Below, in pieces: positions 27,584-36,058 of a DNA stretch of 64,000 nt. The translations under genes were made by a program, and so were the position numbers. The stretch is from the NCBI GenBank assembly GCA_036504535.1, contig DASXUY010000036.1, positions 62,001 to 126,000 on the forward strand, read 5' to 3'. The notes under the pieces were generated by a model that made no database searches, was not told where the DNA came from, and saw nothing but the letters and a program-made list of their open reading frames with translations. Origin of the DNA: JARLGU01 sp036504535 (GTDB taxonomy: Bacteria > Armatimonadota > Armatimonadia > Armatimonadales > Capsulimonadaceae). How positions within the stretch are numbered: position 1 is the first letter of the stretch; the number at the start of each line of letters is the position of its first letter.

Positions 27584-29545
27584 ATGTCTCTACTTTCCAT
27601 CGGCAACATCACCAAGCTGTACGGCGCCACGATGATACTCGACAGTGTCAGCGGTTCGGTCGCGCAAGGAGAGCGCATCGCTCTTGTCGGCATTAATGGT
27701 GCTGGCAAGTCCACGTTGCTGCGCATCATCGCCGGACATGAGCGCGCTGACAAGGGCTCCGTGGCTCTCGCGCGGGGACGCAAGCTCGGGTTCTTAACCC
27801 AGGAAGCAGGATTTGACACGTCGCTCACGCTTATAGAAGCGTTGCGGTCCGTGTTTGCGTCGGTCGACGACCTTGGAGATCAGATGCGGCTGATTGAGGC
27901 GGAGATCGCTACCGCTCCTGAAGATGAGCAAGAGGCGCTTCTCCAGCATTACGGGCACCTTGTCGAGCGCTTCGAGTCCGGCGGCGGCTACGATGTGGAT
28001 TCGCGGATATCGCGGGTCATGGCCGGCCTTGGCTTTACGGTCGATGATCGCGACCTCTCATGCGGCAGTCTGAGCGGCGGGCAGCGTACGCGCGCCGCGC
28101 TGGCGCAGCTACTTCTGGCGGAACCCGATGTGCTGCTGCTGGACGAACCTACCAACCACCTCGACCTGAAGGCTACCGAGTGGCTTGAGGACGAGTTGCT
28201 CAACTGGTCAGGGAGCGTCATTGTGGCGTCGCATGATCGCTACTTTCTGGATCGTGTCGCACAGCGAATCTGGGAGCTGGACTGGGGCAAGATCGAGGAT
28301 TATCGCGGCAACTACACGCACTATCAGGTTCAGCGCGCCGAGCGCGTTGAACGCCGCACCGCCGAATTCGAGGCGCAGCAGCAGGAGATCGCCAAAACCG
28401 AGGAGTATATCCGGCGCTTCGGAGCTGGAGTCCGAGCGACCCAGGCACGTGGGCGCGAGCGAAGGCTCAACCGCTTGCAGCGGCTTGAGCGCCCCCGCGA
28501 CCACCAGCATCTGGCGCAAAAGATGCAGGCGTCGATGCGTAGCGGCGACATGGTGCTCGAAAGCGCTGGCATGGTGCTGGGATATCCAGACAAGGCGCTG
28601 GCGGTGGTCCCGAAGATCTACGTGCGACGCGGCGAGCGTATCGCGCTTATTGGTCCCAACGGCTGCGGTAAAACGACACTGCTGCGCACTCTGATGGGCG
28701 AAATCATGCCGTTGGACGGCTTTTTTCGCATCGGAGCATCGGTGGTGCCCGGATACTACGCGCAGGGCCACGAAAAGCTGGAACGCAATCGGACCGTTCT
28801 CGATGAGATCATGCAGCCGGGTATGACTGTCGAGCAAGCGCGCGGTTTCGCGGCAAAGTACCTGTTTAGCGGGGACGATGTCTACAAGAATGTCGGCGAC
28901 CTGTCGGGCGGCGAGCGAAGCCGCGTGGCGCTGGCCAAACTCGCGCAGGACAGGTCAAACTTCCTGATCCTCGACGAACCCACGAACCACCTCGACATTC
29001 CAAGCCAGGAAGCGCTGACCGACATGCTGGACACGTTCGACGGCACCCTGCTATTCGTGTCGCACGACCGCTACTTCATCGACGATCTCGCAACCCAGAT
29101 CTGGGTTGTTGAGCCTGACTCGAACGCAACTGGCGCACCTGCATCTGTCAGAGTGATTGAAGGCGGATACCAGGAGTATCTGGCGTCGATTATGCCCGCG
29201 AACGGCGCTGCTCCTACAAAGTCGGCGCACAAAGCTACCGTATCGAGCCGTGCCACAAAGTCAGCGCCTGTAACCGCAGCGAGCGCCCCGAAACCAGTAC
29301 AGGTGGCGTTCAAGGAAGATCAGCGCGAGCAGCGTCGCCTGCAGCGACTCGTGGCGACTGTTGAAGAGAACATAGAGCGTCATGAAGCAAAACTCATCGA
29401 GATCACCGATGGTTTGCAGGCAGCAAGCATGGCGTCCGATGTAAACAAAGTTCACGAACTCGGAGTAGAGTATGAGGTCGTCAAAGCGGAGCTTGCGGCT
29501 TTGATGGACGAGTGGGCCGAATTAAGCGAGCAAATCACCGGGTAG
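27584..29545 (+). CDS. ABC-F family ATPase
   Basis: A 653-residue protein with two nucleotide-binding domains and no membrane segments. The first has Walker A GINGAGKST (about 36-44), signature LSGGQRTR and Walker B LLLDEPTNHLDL. The second has GPNGCGKTT (about 356-364), LSGGERSR and LILDEPTNHLDI. The interdomain linker is long and charged (about 245-300), and a C-terminal coiled-coil extension (about 560-653) follows a Lys/Ala-rich segment. Length and layout fit the YdiF/Uup-like ABC-F group, which acts on ribosomes during stalled or stressed translation. The exact subgroup and any antibiotic protection role cannot be read from sequence. Confidence 0.93.
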   Translation: MSLLSIGNITKLYGATMILDSVSGSVAQGERIALVGINGAGKSTLLRIIAGHERADKGSVALARGRKLGFLTQEAGFDTSLTLIEALRSVFASVDDLGDQMRLIEAEIATAPEDEQEALLQHYGHLVERFESGGGYDVDSRISRVMAGLGFTVDDRDLSCGSLSGGQRTRAALAQLLLAEPDVLLLDEPTNHLDLKATEWLEDELLNWSGSVIVASHDRYFLDRVAQRIWELDWGKIEDYRGNYTHYQVQRAERVERRTAEFEAQQQEIAKTEEYIRRFGAGVRATQARGRERRLNRLQRLERPRDHQHLAQKMQASMRSGDMVLESAGMVLGYPDKALAVVPKIYVRRGERIALIGPNGCGKTTLLRTLMGEIMPLDGFFRIGASVVPGYYAQGHEKLERNRTVLDEIMQPGMTVEQARGFAAKYLFSGDDVYKNVGDLSGGERSRVALAKLAQDRSNFLILDEPTNHLDIPSQEALTDMLDTFDGTLLFVSHDRYFIDDLATQIWVVEPDSNATGAPASVRVIEGGYQEYLASIMPANGAAPTKSAHKATVSSRATKSAPVTAASAPKPVQVAFKEDQREQRRLQRLVATVEENIERHEAKLIEITDGLQAASMASDVNKVHELGVEYEVVKAELAALMDEWAELSEQITG

Positions 29546-30010
29546 ACTGCGTAGCCTTCCGATTGCTATCCCCTAGCAATTATACGCGGACTACAAAACT
29601 TCACACCTCGCCATCCATTTTAAAATCGCTGCGACTAAAGCGTGTTAGCCTCTTTCGTTCCACTGTCGCCATTTTTATTCCTATTTTAATGTGTTATTCG
29701 CTTGTGAATACTCGTAAAATCGCTTGATTTACCCCTAACGATTCCTCACGCGAGTCCCGATAAAAATATCGGATGAAGCTGGCAGGCATAGTCAATCACG
29801 ACGGTTCGGTAATACGTATTGGCGATTCGTCGTCGTACATGAGTTATTCGCCAACAATTTATACGAATAACAGCACCGGTCCACCATAGCCAAACCAGTT
29901 CGTAAGTAGTCAAGATCCTTAGTTATGCTTATCGACAGCCTCCCATGTCGTTGGGGCTTTGTTGCATTTAAGCAGACAAGCACACAAATAAGTAACAGGG
30001 GTATACAGCT
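29546..30010. other. AT-rich intergenic region before MCP4
   Basis: No gene is seen. An inverted repeat TTATTCG (29844-29850) / CGAATAA (29864-29870) is the only structure noted. The MCP4 start has AGGGG about 10 bases upstream. The local AT content matches the first third of MCP4. Confidence 0.5.
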
Positions 30011-32089
30011 ATGAGTTGGTTTAACAATCTCAAGATAGCCCAAAAACTGGGCCTCTCATTTGGAATTTGCCTATTACTGGCACTTGCAGCAGGCGCCGTT
30101 GCCGTCACGAAAATGGCGTCGATGAACGCGAATACCGCGACCATCATGGCGGGGCCATTCGATGAGCTGGCTACGGTCGCCGAGCTCCGAAGCGATATGA
30201 AACAGTATCGCCTCTGGCAGCTTAGGTACATGCTGGCTACAACTGCAAACGTTAAAGCGTCCATTCGCCAAGACTTGTCTAAGACAGCTGACGAGATAGA
30301 CAAGGGCATAGCCAAATACCAAAAGCTAGCGAAAGATCCAACAGACGCCGGAAATATTGACGTTTTGCAGCAGCGGTGGCAGGAATATCGCCAACTCGAT
30401 GCCAAGTTCTTTGAACTTGGTGCGGCGGCTGACATTGGCCCTGCAGTCAAGTTCATGGGCAGCGAGGCGTTTCAAAAGTTCAACTCCGTATCAGACCAAG
30501 TTAACGTTATTGTTAAGTGGACCGAGACGGCAGGTACGGGAATGGCGTCTGCGTCCAACTCGGCTTACCTTAGCGCAAAGACTCTGGTAACAATACTTCT
30601 AGTGATCGCGTTCATCGTCGGTTGCGCAATGGCGATAATGGTCACTCGAGCAATCACAGGTGTTGTAAATGAGATCGACGGTCGACTTGCAACATTGAAC
30701 AGCATCTGCCTCGCGAACCTGAACCTCGCGGTCGAGGAACTCGCAAAGGGCAACCTGAAGTCCGAGATCGTCACCGGCACGACACCGCTCACCTACTCAT
30801 CGAAAGACGAGTTCGGCACGCTTGCCACATCGATCAACGGTATGATCGCCAAGGTCAAGGGCACTATCGACGCCTACGGTCGAGCTCAGAAGTCCCTCGC
30901 CGCCATGATCGAGCATGCGCATACCATGGTCATCGAAGGCGTCAACAGCCTCGACAAGAACGCGCTCATCCCGCTCTGCGACGGCATCGGCGCTCTGGCG
31001 CAGGGCGATCTCACCAAGCAGGTGAACGCGCACATCGAGAAGATGCCAGTCGACGACACCGACTTCGGCAAGCTCGCCGTCGCCGTCAACTCGGTCGGCG
31101 CACGCATCGAAGTCGCTGTCGAGAACTACAAGCAGAGCCAGGCCGCGCTGTCGAACCTGATCAGCCAGGCGAGAATGTCGGCCGACACCATCGCCGCCAC
31201 ATCCTCCGAGCTTGCCAGCAGCAGCGAGGATCTGTCCGACCGCACGTCTGAGCAGGCATCCAGCCTCGAAGAGACGGCGTCGAGCATGGAAGAGATGACG
31301 GGGACCGTCAAGCAGAACGCCGAGAACGCCAAGCACGCCAACGAGATCGCTGGCAAGGCACGAACGGCCGCTCACGACGGCGGCGAGATTGTGGTCAAGG
31401 CAATCGCATCGATGGACGAGATTAACTCATCGTCCCGCCGTATCGCCGACATCATCTCGGTGATCGACGAGATCGCGTTCCAGACGAACCTTCTCGCGCT
31501 CAACGCGGCTGTCGAAGCCGCCCGTGTCGGTGAGCAGGGTCGCGGGTTCGCAGTGGTAGCGTCGGAAGTGCGCAACCTCGCGGGTCGCAGCTCCACCGCC
31601 GCCAAGGAGATCAAGGCGCTGGTGCAGGACAGTGTCCGCAAGGTGCAGGACGGCACCGACATGGTGAACAAGAGCGGCCAGCAGCTGCAAGAGATCGTAG
31701 CTGCGGTGAACCAGGTCGCCGAGATTGTCGCCGAGATATCGGCGGCATCGCAGGAACAGTCAGCCGGCATCGAGCAGGTGAACAAAGCCGTCGCGCAGAT
31801 GGACGAGATCACCCAGCAGAACGCGGCGCTGGTCGAAGAGGCGGCAGGATCCAGCCAGACCATGTCGCAGCAGGCACGAGAACTGCAGCAGCTGGTCGGC
31901 AAGTTCAAGATCGTCGCCGGCGAAGGCATAAGCAGCGCTCCGGCCCAAATCATGGGCGCGTCTCATGAACAGATACGGTTCTCGAAACCGACGATTGAGC
32001 GGGTTGCCAAGCCGAAAAACGGGTCCAAGAAGCATGGCGGGCTGCAGGTTGTGGGCGGATCGTCCACTGATGATTACATCGAATTCTAA
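30011..32089 (+). CDS. methyl-accepting chemotaxis protein, four-helix-bundle type with two HAMP-like regions (MCP4)
   Basis: A 692-residue protein. TM1 is at about 13-33, a 4HB-type sensor at about 35-190, TM2 at about 191-212, HAMP at about 213-280 and a second HAMP-like segment at about 318-365 (GALAQGDLTKQV, DDTDFGKLAVAVNSV). The signalling coiled coil and its tip IDEIAFQTNLLALNAAVEAA follow. It ends GGSSTDDYIEF. Base composition shifts inside the gene: codons up to about residue 235 are AT-richer with mixed third positions, while the rest is strongly G/C-ending. This suggests the sensor and signalling halves have different histories. Confidence 0.93.
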   Translation: MSWFNNLKIAQKLGLSFGICLLLALAAGAVAVTKMASMNANTATIMAGPFDELATVAELRSDMKQYRLWQLRYMLATTANVKASIRQDLSKTADEIDKGIAKYQKLAKDPTDAGNIDVLQQRWQEYRQLDAKFFELGAAADIGPAVKFMGSEAFQKFNSVSDQVNVIVKWTETAGTGMASASNSAYLSAKTLVTILLVIAFIVGCAMAIMVTRAITGVVNEIDGRLATLNSICLANLNLAVEELAKGNLKSEIVTGTTPLTYSSKDEFGTLATSINGMIAKVKGTIDAYGRAQKSLAAMIEHAHTMVIEGVNSLDKNALIPLCDGIGALAQGDLTKQVNAHIEKMPVDDTDFGKLAVAVNSVGARIEVAVENYKQSQAALSNLISQARMSADTIAATSSELASSSEDLSDRTSEQASSLEETASSMEEMTGTVKQNAENAKHANEIAGKARTAAHDGGEIVVKAIASMDEINSSSRRIADIISVIDEIAFQTNLLALNAAVEAARVGEQGRGFAVVASEVRNLAGRSSTAAKEIKALVQDSVRKVQDGTDMVNKSGQQLQEIVAAVNQVAEIVAEISAASQEQSAGIEQVNKAVAQMDEITQQNAALVEEAAGSSQTMSQQARELQQLVGKFKIVAGEGISSAPAQIMGASHEQIRFSKPTIERVAKPKNGSKKHGGLQVVGGSSTDDYIEF

Positions 32090-32117
32090 TCAGCGGGAGT
32101 GACGTGGGGTTGTCGTT

Positions 32118-32161
32118 AGCGGGCCGTGGCTGGGAGATCAGCGCCGGCCCGCTTTCATTTG
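32118..32161 (+). terminator. intrinsic terminator of MCP4
   Basis: Perfect nine-base arms AGCGGGCCG (32118-32126) and CGGCCCGCT (32145-32153), followed by TTCATTTG, 28 bases after the stop. Confidence 0.8.
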
Positions 32162-32360
32162 TCTTTAGCGCTACGGTGCGTTCATGCGATAGGTTAAGCA
32201 GGGACGCGACCGGAGCGCAAGCCGCCGGAAAGATGCGTTGCCTGAGAGGAGGGCACTAAACTGAAGCTCGTTAATTATGCCCCCGGAGCGGGCCTGCGCT
32301 AAGCGCAGATACTCCCAGCGACGCCCCCGTGCTCTTTGAGCGCGGGGGCGTTTCTGTTTG
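32162..32360 (+). ncRNA. candidate small RNA or attenuator ending in a terminator
   Basis: A second strong plus-strand terminator lies at 32321-32360: 11 paired bases including ACGCCCCCG/CGGGGGCGT, then TTTCTGTTTG. It comes 200 bases after the MCP4 terminator with no gene between. A hairpin CTGCGC-taa-GCGCAG (32294-32308) precedes it. A separate short transcript, or a leader attenuator of the gene at 32698, would explain it. No known RNA family is recognised and no promoter is clear. Confidence 0.3.
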
Positions 32361-32697
32361 TAGGCTGGCGGCAAGCGAATTCATTAGGCTCTTACCAGTC
32401 AACTTCTATACAAACAATACAGAATTTGGTTCAGGCTTAGTCTGGGGCCGTGTGCGTGTCGACGAATGTATGTCAATAACCGCAACGATCGAAGCGCGGA
32501 AAGGGGTGACTTCGCGGTCCTCCGCGCACCTAGGCTCAGCCTGGTTAGGCTTATGGCGCGACGGGTATACCTCCACGGTCGGTGTCGTTATAGCCCATCG
32601 ATCGCTCGGAGTGCTCAGATCACCTGTTCATGTGGATTGGCTTCGGAGCGCGATGCAGTCAATGAAAGCCGCAGGACAACTGCGGGCGAGGTTCATT

Positions 32698-33519
32698 ATG
32701 GACGAACTCAATATGCACACTGTCTCAGAAAAGCTGGCTAAGGTCAACTTCACCGAAGCCGGACGCATGGCGTCAATGGTTGGCGGCGGAGCGCTTGCGG
32801 TTTACGGTCTTGCTACTGGTATCAAAAACAAGTCGATGCCCAGTTTGGCCCTCGCCGTACTTGGTGGTGGCATGATCTACAAGGCAGCGTCGGAGAAGCG
32901 CAACAGCTCACAAGCTGCATCGGACCACTTGCCGTATCGCGGCGGTGTCGTTATCGAAAAATCGGTGACAATCGCGAAACCGGCGTCTGAGCTGTTCACG
33001 TTCTGGCACAATTTCGAAAACCTCTCGTGTTTCATGGAGCACCTGATATCGGTCAAACAGGTGGATGATCGAATCAGCCACTGGGTCGCAAAGGGACCGG
33101 CAGGCATTCCGATCGAGTGGGACGCCGAGGTGATCAACGAGATACCAGGCGAAATGATCGCGTGGCGGTCGCTTGAGACGGCAAACATCGACAACACGGG
33201 GTCGGTTCACTTCAAACCGCAAGACGATGGCTCAACGCTCGTGAAAGTAGTTATCCGGTACGATCCGCCGGGTCGGCACGTAGGTGCTGCTCTTGCCAGG
33301 TTGTTCGGAGAAGAGCCCGGCCTTCAGGTTGACGAGGACTTGCACCGCTTCAAGCAGCTCATGGAGACAGGCGAAGTGAGCGCGAACGCGCAAAAGCCAC
33401 TGGTTACCACGGGCGCACACGACATGGAGTGGCCCAATGGCGATAATCCGGTCAAAGATGATGTGAACGAGGCGTCTAAGGATTCGTTTCCTGCAAGTGA
33501 TCCTCCATCGACCTACTAG
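32698..33519 (+). CDS. SRPBCC (polyketide cyclase-like) protein with N-terminal membrane segments
   Basis: A 273-residue protein from the ATG at 32698, which has GAGG 7 bases upstream; the longer open frame starts far outside the conserved part. Residues about 20-65 (MVGGGALAVYGLATGI, SLALAVLGGGMIYKA) form two hydrophobic segments like the DUF2892 unit. Residues about 83-225 are an SRPBCC fold (VIEKSVTIAKPASELFTFWHN, GEMIAWRSL). The C-terminus EASKDSFPASDPPSTY is a short motif seen in many proteins of this type. It may bind a hydrophobic ligand at the membrane; the function is not established. Confidence 0.8.
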   Translation: MDELNMHTVSEKLAKVNFTEAGRMASMVGGGALAVYGLATGIKNKSMPSLALAVLGGGMIYKAASEKRNSSQAASDHLPYRGGVVIEKSVTIAKPASELFTFWHNFENLSCFMEHLISVKQVDDRISHWVAKGPAGIPIEWDAEVINEIPGEMIAWRSLETANIDNTGSVHFKPQDDGSTLVKVVIRYDPPGRHVGAALARLFGEEPGLQVDEDLHRFKQLMETGEVSANAQKPLVTTGAHDMEWPNGDNPVKDDVNEASKDSFPASDPPSTY

Positions 33520-33545
33520 CCCGCGACCAAAACCTGCTTTTGTGA

Positions 33546-33582
33546 AACAGCCCCCGCGCCAAATTGGAGCGGGGGCTGTTGT
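33546..33582. terminator. shared terminator between convergent genes
   Basis: Perfect 11-base arms ACAGCCCCCGC (33547-33557) and GCGGGGGCTGT (33569-33579) lie between the stop of the SRPBCC gene and that of the convergent CBM-like gene. Flanking T runs are weak on both strands. Confidence 0.6.
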
Positions 33583-33627
33583 GCGAGGTATCGCAGCGTT
33601 ATGCAGCGGTACGATCCGCGCTATAGG

Positions 33628-34167
33628 CTACTTAGGAGCAGGCTTTGCTGCCGGTGGCGCGGGAGCAACCGTAATCTTGTCCATATTGATAGCGCCATCG
33701 CCGTCATCGCTCTGGAATTTGATTGTGTTGACGAGGCCCGGCTTAAGGGTGATGGCAACCGTCTTGGTCTTGTACATGCCTTCGCCGAACCAGCCGCCGG
33801 TTTCTTTGTACTCAATCGCGCCGACTTTGACGTCGTTCACGTAAAGCGTGTTGGTCGTCGCCTGCGGGGTAGCGTAGCGCACAACCAGGTTGAACGATCC
33901 GCCCTTGCCGCCGTCGACCTTAGCGATTGCAGCGGACGCGCCACCGACGTGGAAGCTGCCTACGACCTTGCCGCCAGACGCCGCACCGTCATCCTGAATG
34001 GTCGCGCCCCCTGCGGTGACGCCGGATTCCACTTCGTACGATACGCCAGGAGCGGCAGCCGGGGCCGCAGGAGCGTCCGCCGAACGTGCGGGCGAGGCCA
34101 CGAGGCCGACCGCGAATGCGAAGCATGCGCTGGTAGCAAGCGCGAAGTATCTAACTACTTTGTTCAT
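33628..34167 (-). CDS. secreted carbohydrate-binding-module-like protein (CBM6/35 type)
   Basis: A 179-residue protein. The signal peptide MNKVVRYFALATSACFAFA is cleaved near ARSADA, followed by a short Ala/Pro linker. Residues about 40-168 form a beta-sandwich with CBM35-like landmarks: a YEVESGVTAGGA start, RYATPQATTNTLYVND, WFGEGMYKTKTVAI and the end block NTIKFQSDDGDGAINMDKITV. A Pro/Ala/Lys tail ends the protein. It has no catalytic domain, so it may bind polysaccharide at the surface. It is transcribed alone from the promoter at 34246-34274. Confidence 0.82.
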   Translation of the reverse strand: MNKVVRYFALATSACFAFAVGLVASPARSADAPAAPAAAPGVSYEVESGVTAGGATIQDDGAASGGKVVGSFHVGGASAAIAKVDGGKGGSFNLVVRYATPQATTNTLYVNDVKVGAIEYKETGGWFGEGMYKTKTVAITLKPGLVNTIKFQSDDGDGAINMDKITVAPAPPAAKPAPK

Positions 34168-34245
34168 GGGACTGATATCTCCATCGAAAAGCGAATTCTG
34201 GGTGCTTTGCGGCCTTCGGGGACAGCGGTGAAGACCGACACAACT

Positions 34246-34274
34246 ATTCTAGCAACCAATACAGACTGTGTCAA
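34246..34274 (-). promoter_or_regulatory. sigma-70-type promoter of the CBM-like gene
   Basis: On the minus strand: -35 TTGACA (34269-34274), 17-base spacer, -10 TAGAAT (34246-34251). The predicted leader is about 72 bases. The hexamers and spacing are identical to those of the promoter at 1704-1732. Confidence 0.75.
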
Positions 34275-34300
34275 GCGGATTCGTGCATTGTGTGGGAACA

Positions 34301-34366
34301 GACCCCGGCGCGTGCCGCGCTACCCCGCGAGCGCGGTTTCGATGATTGCGCTCGGAAGCGAGGTCA
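34301..34366. repeat. REP family A, single copy
   Basis: GACCCCGGCGCGTGCCGCGC followed by CGATGATTGCGCTCGGAAGCG, the same unit and orientation as 5092-5159. It lies just upstream of the CBM-like gene promoter and before accC. The rest of the gap to 34626 holds no gene. Confidence 0.75.
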
Positions 34367-34626
34367 GTGGATGCTTATTGGCGCGACGGCGGGGTGAGTC
34401 GAAGAGGCAGGAACGCTGAAGGGGGCGCGCGAAGGCAAGTTCCGCGACCTGCATGCTGGCTTGACTGATGGGGTATACTTCCCCAACGCAAATTTGCCTT
34501 GCATTTAAGGCTGGGAAACACTTTACCCTCGCGTGTTGACGCTCCACGAACGTGCGCCAAGGACGGCCAGGTTGGCCTTTCGCCGTTGCGTCGAGCAGTC
34601 GCTATCGACACGCTGGTCAACCATTT

Positions 34627-35973
34627 ATGTTCAAAAAGATCCTCGTCGCCAACAGAGGCGATATCGCCGTTCGCGTCATCCGCGCTTGCCGTGAGATGGG
34701 AATTCCTACGGTGGCCGTCTATTCCGAGGCCGACGCCGACTCGCTGGCGGTTCGCATGGCGGACGAAGCCGTGTGTATCGGCCCTCCAGCCAGCAAAGAG
34801 TCGTATCTTCACGCCCCGAACATCCTAAGCGCAGCTCTCATAACTGGCTGCGATGCGCTTCACCCGGGAATCGGGTTCATGGCTGAGTCGACAACGTTCG
34901 CCGAAGCATGCTCGGCGATGGGCATCAAGTTTATCGGCCCCAGCCCCCACTCCATCGAGAAGATGGGCGACAAAATCACAGCCAAGGCGACCATGCGAGC
35001 AGCTGGCGTTCCAGTCGTGCCCGGTACCGATGGTGCGATCAAGGACGAAGCTGATGCGGTTCGGATAGCGGCGAAAATCGGATATCCGGTAAAGATCAAG
35101 GCGAGCGCGGGCGGTGGCGGCCGCGGGATCCGGACAGTTTTCAACCAGGACGAGTTGGGCAACACGCTCAAGACTGCGCAGGCAGAGGCTGAAGGCGCGT
35201 TCGGCAACCCTGACGTTTACATGGAGAAGCATATCGACGAGATGCGGCACATCGAAGTGCAGGTCTTCGGCGATGAGCACGGAAATGTCGTTCACCTCGG
35301 CGAGCGCGACTGCTCCATTCAGACCGCGCGCCACCAGAAGATTCTCGAAGAGTGCCGCGCGCCGGGTCTCGACGAGCGCACACGACGGCGGATCTGTGAA
35401 GCGGCGGTCAAAGCGGCCAAGGCCGCGAATTACTACAACGCAGGCACCGTGGAGTTCATCTACGCTCCGAATGGCGAGTTCTACTTCATGGAGATGAACA
35501 CCCGCCTTCAGATCGAACACTGTGTCACCGAAGTCGTCACCAACCTCGATCTGGTGAAGCTGCAGATTAAGATCGCCGCAGGGCATCGGCTTGGGTTTGC
35601 TCAGAAGAATGTCGAATGGGCGGGGCACGCTATCGAGGCCCGAGTGACCGCTCGCGACCCTGAGCGCGACTTTGCTCCCAGTGCAGGCAAGATCACGGGT
35701 CTGCACCTCCCCGGCGGCCCTGGGATTCGTGTCGACACGCATATCTACGCAGGCGCAGAAGTGCCGCCGTACTACGACTCTATGATCGCTAAGATCATCG
35801 CGTGGGACGTGGACCGGAACGCCGCGATCGCCAAACTCGCTCGCGCGCTATCCGAGACGGAAGTAGTCGGCATCAAGACCGACCTCGCCTTCCTGCGCGA
35901 GGTAATCGCGTGCCCTGCCTTCGTCAAGGCCGACCTTTCGACCGCCTTCCTCAGCCGCCACATGGGGCTGTAG
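34627..35973 (+). CDS. accC: biotin carboxylase (acetyl-CoA carboxylase subunit), divergent
   Basis: 448 residues from the ATG at 34627 (MFKKILVANRGDIAVRVIRA); the longer frame has no matching sequence upstream. It catalyses ATP-dependent carboxylation of biotin on its carrier protein. Seen: ATP-grasp glycine loop SAGGGGRGIR (160-169), R235-H236-Q237-K238, EMNTRLQIEH (289-298) and a complete C-terminal domain. Unusual: HPGIGFMAES where HPGYGFLSEN is common, QTARHQK in place of QRRHQK (one extra residue), and EHCVTE in place of EHPVTE. No accB or carboxyltransferase gene is adjacent, so it could serve acetyl-CoA carboxylase or another biotin-dependent carboxylase. Confidence 0.9.
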   Translation: MFKKILVANRGDIAVRVIRACREMGIPTVAVYSEADADSLAVRMADEAVCIGPPASKESYLHAPNILSAALITGCDALHPGIGFMAESTTFAEACSAMGIKFIGPSPHSIEKMGDKITAKATMRAAGVPVVPGTDGAIKDEADAVRIAAKIGYPVKIKASAGGGGRGIRTVFNQDELGNTLKTAQAEAEGAFGNPDVYMEKHIDEMRHIEVQVFGDEHGNVVHLGERDCSIQTARHQKILEECRAPGLDERTRRRICEAAVKAAKAANYYNAGTVEFIYAPNGEFYFMEMNTRLQIEHCVTEVVTNLDLVKLQIKIAAGHRLGFAQKNVEWAGHAIEARVTARDPERDFAPSAGKITGLHLPGGPGIRVDTHIYAGAEVPPYYDSMIAKIIAWDVDRNAAIAKLARALSETEVVGIKTDLAFLREVIACPAFVKADLSTAFLSRHMGL

Positions 35974-36058
35974 GTTCTCACGGCAGCGAATCTGGATGGG
36001 CTGCGAGAACCGGTTCGGATGACGCTGTGGTCTAGCGGTACATTGCGTCGAAAACACA

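Noticed and set aside
32210..32285. Possible TPP riboswitch (CTGAGA followed by AACTGA...TAAT)
   Set aside because: The GGGGTGCC half and the ACCTGATC/GGATAATGCC core are absent, and no thiamine gene follows. Only short chance matches remain.
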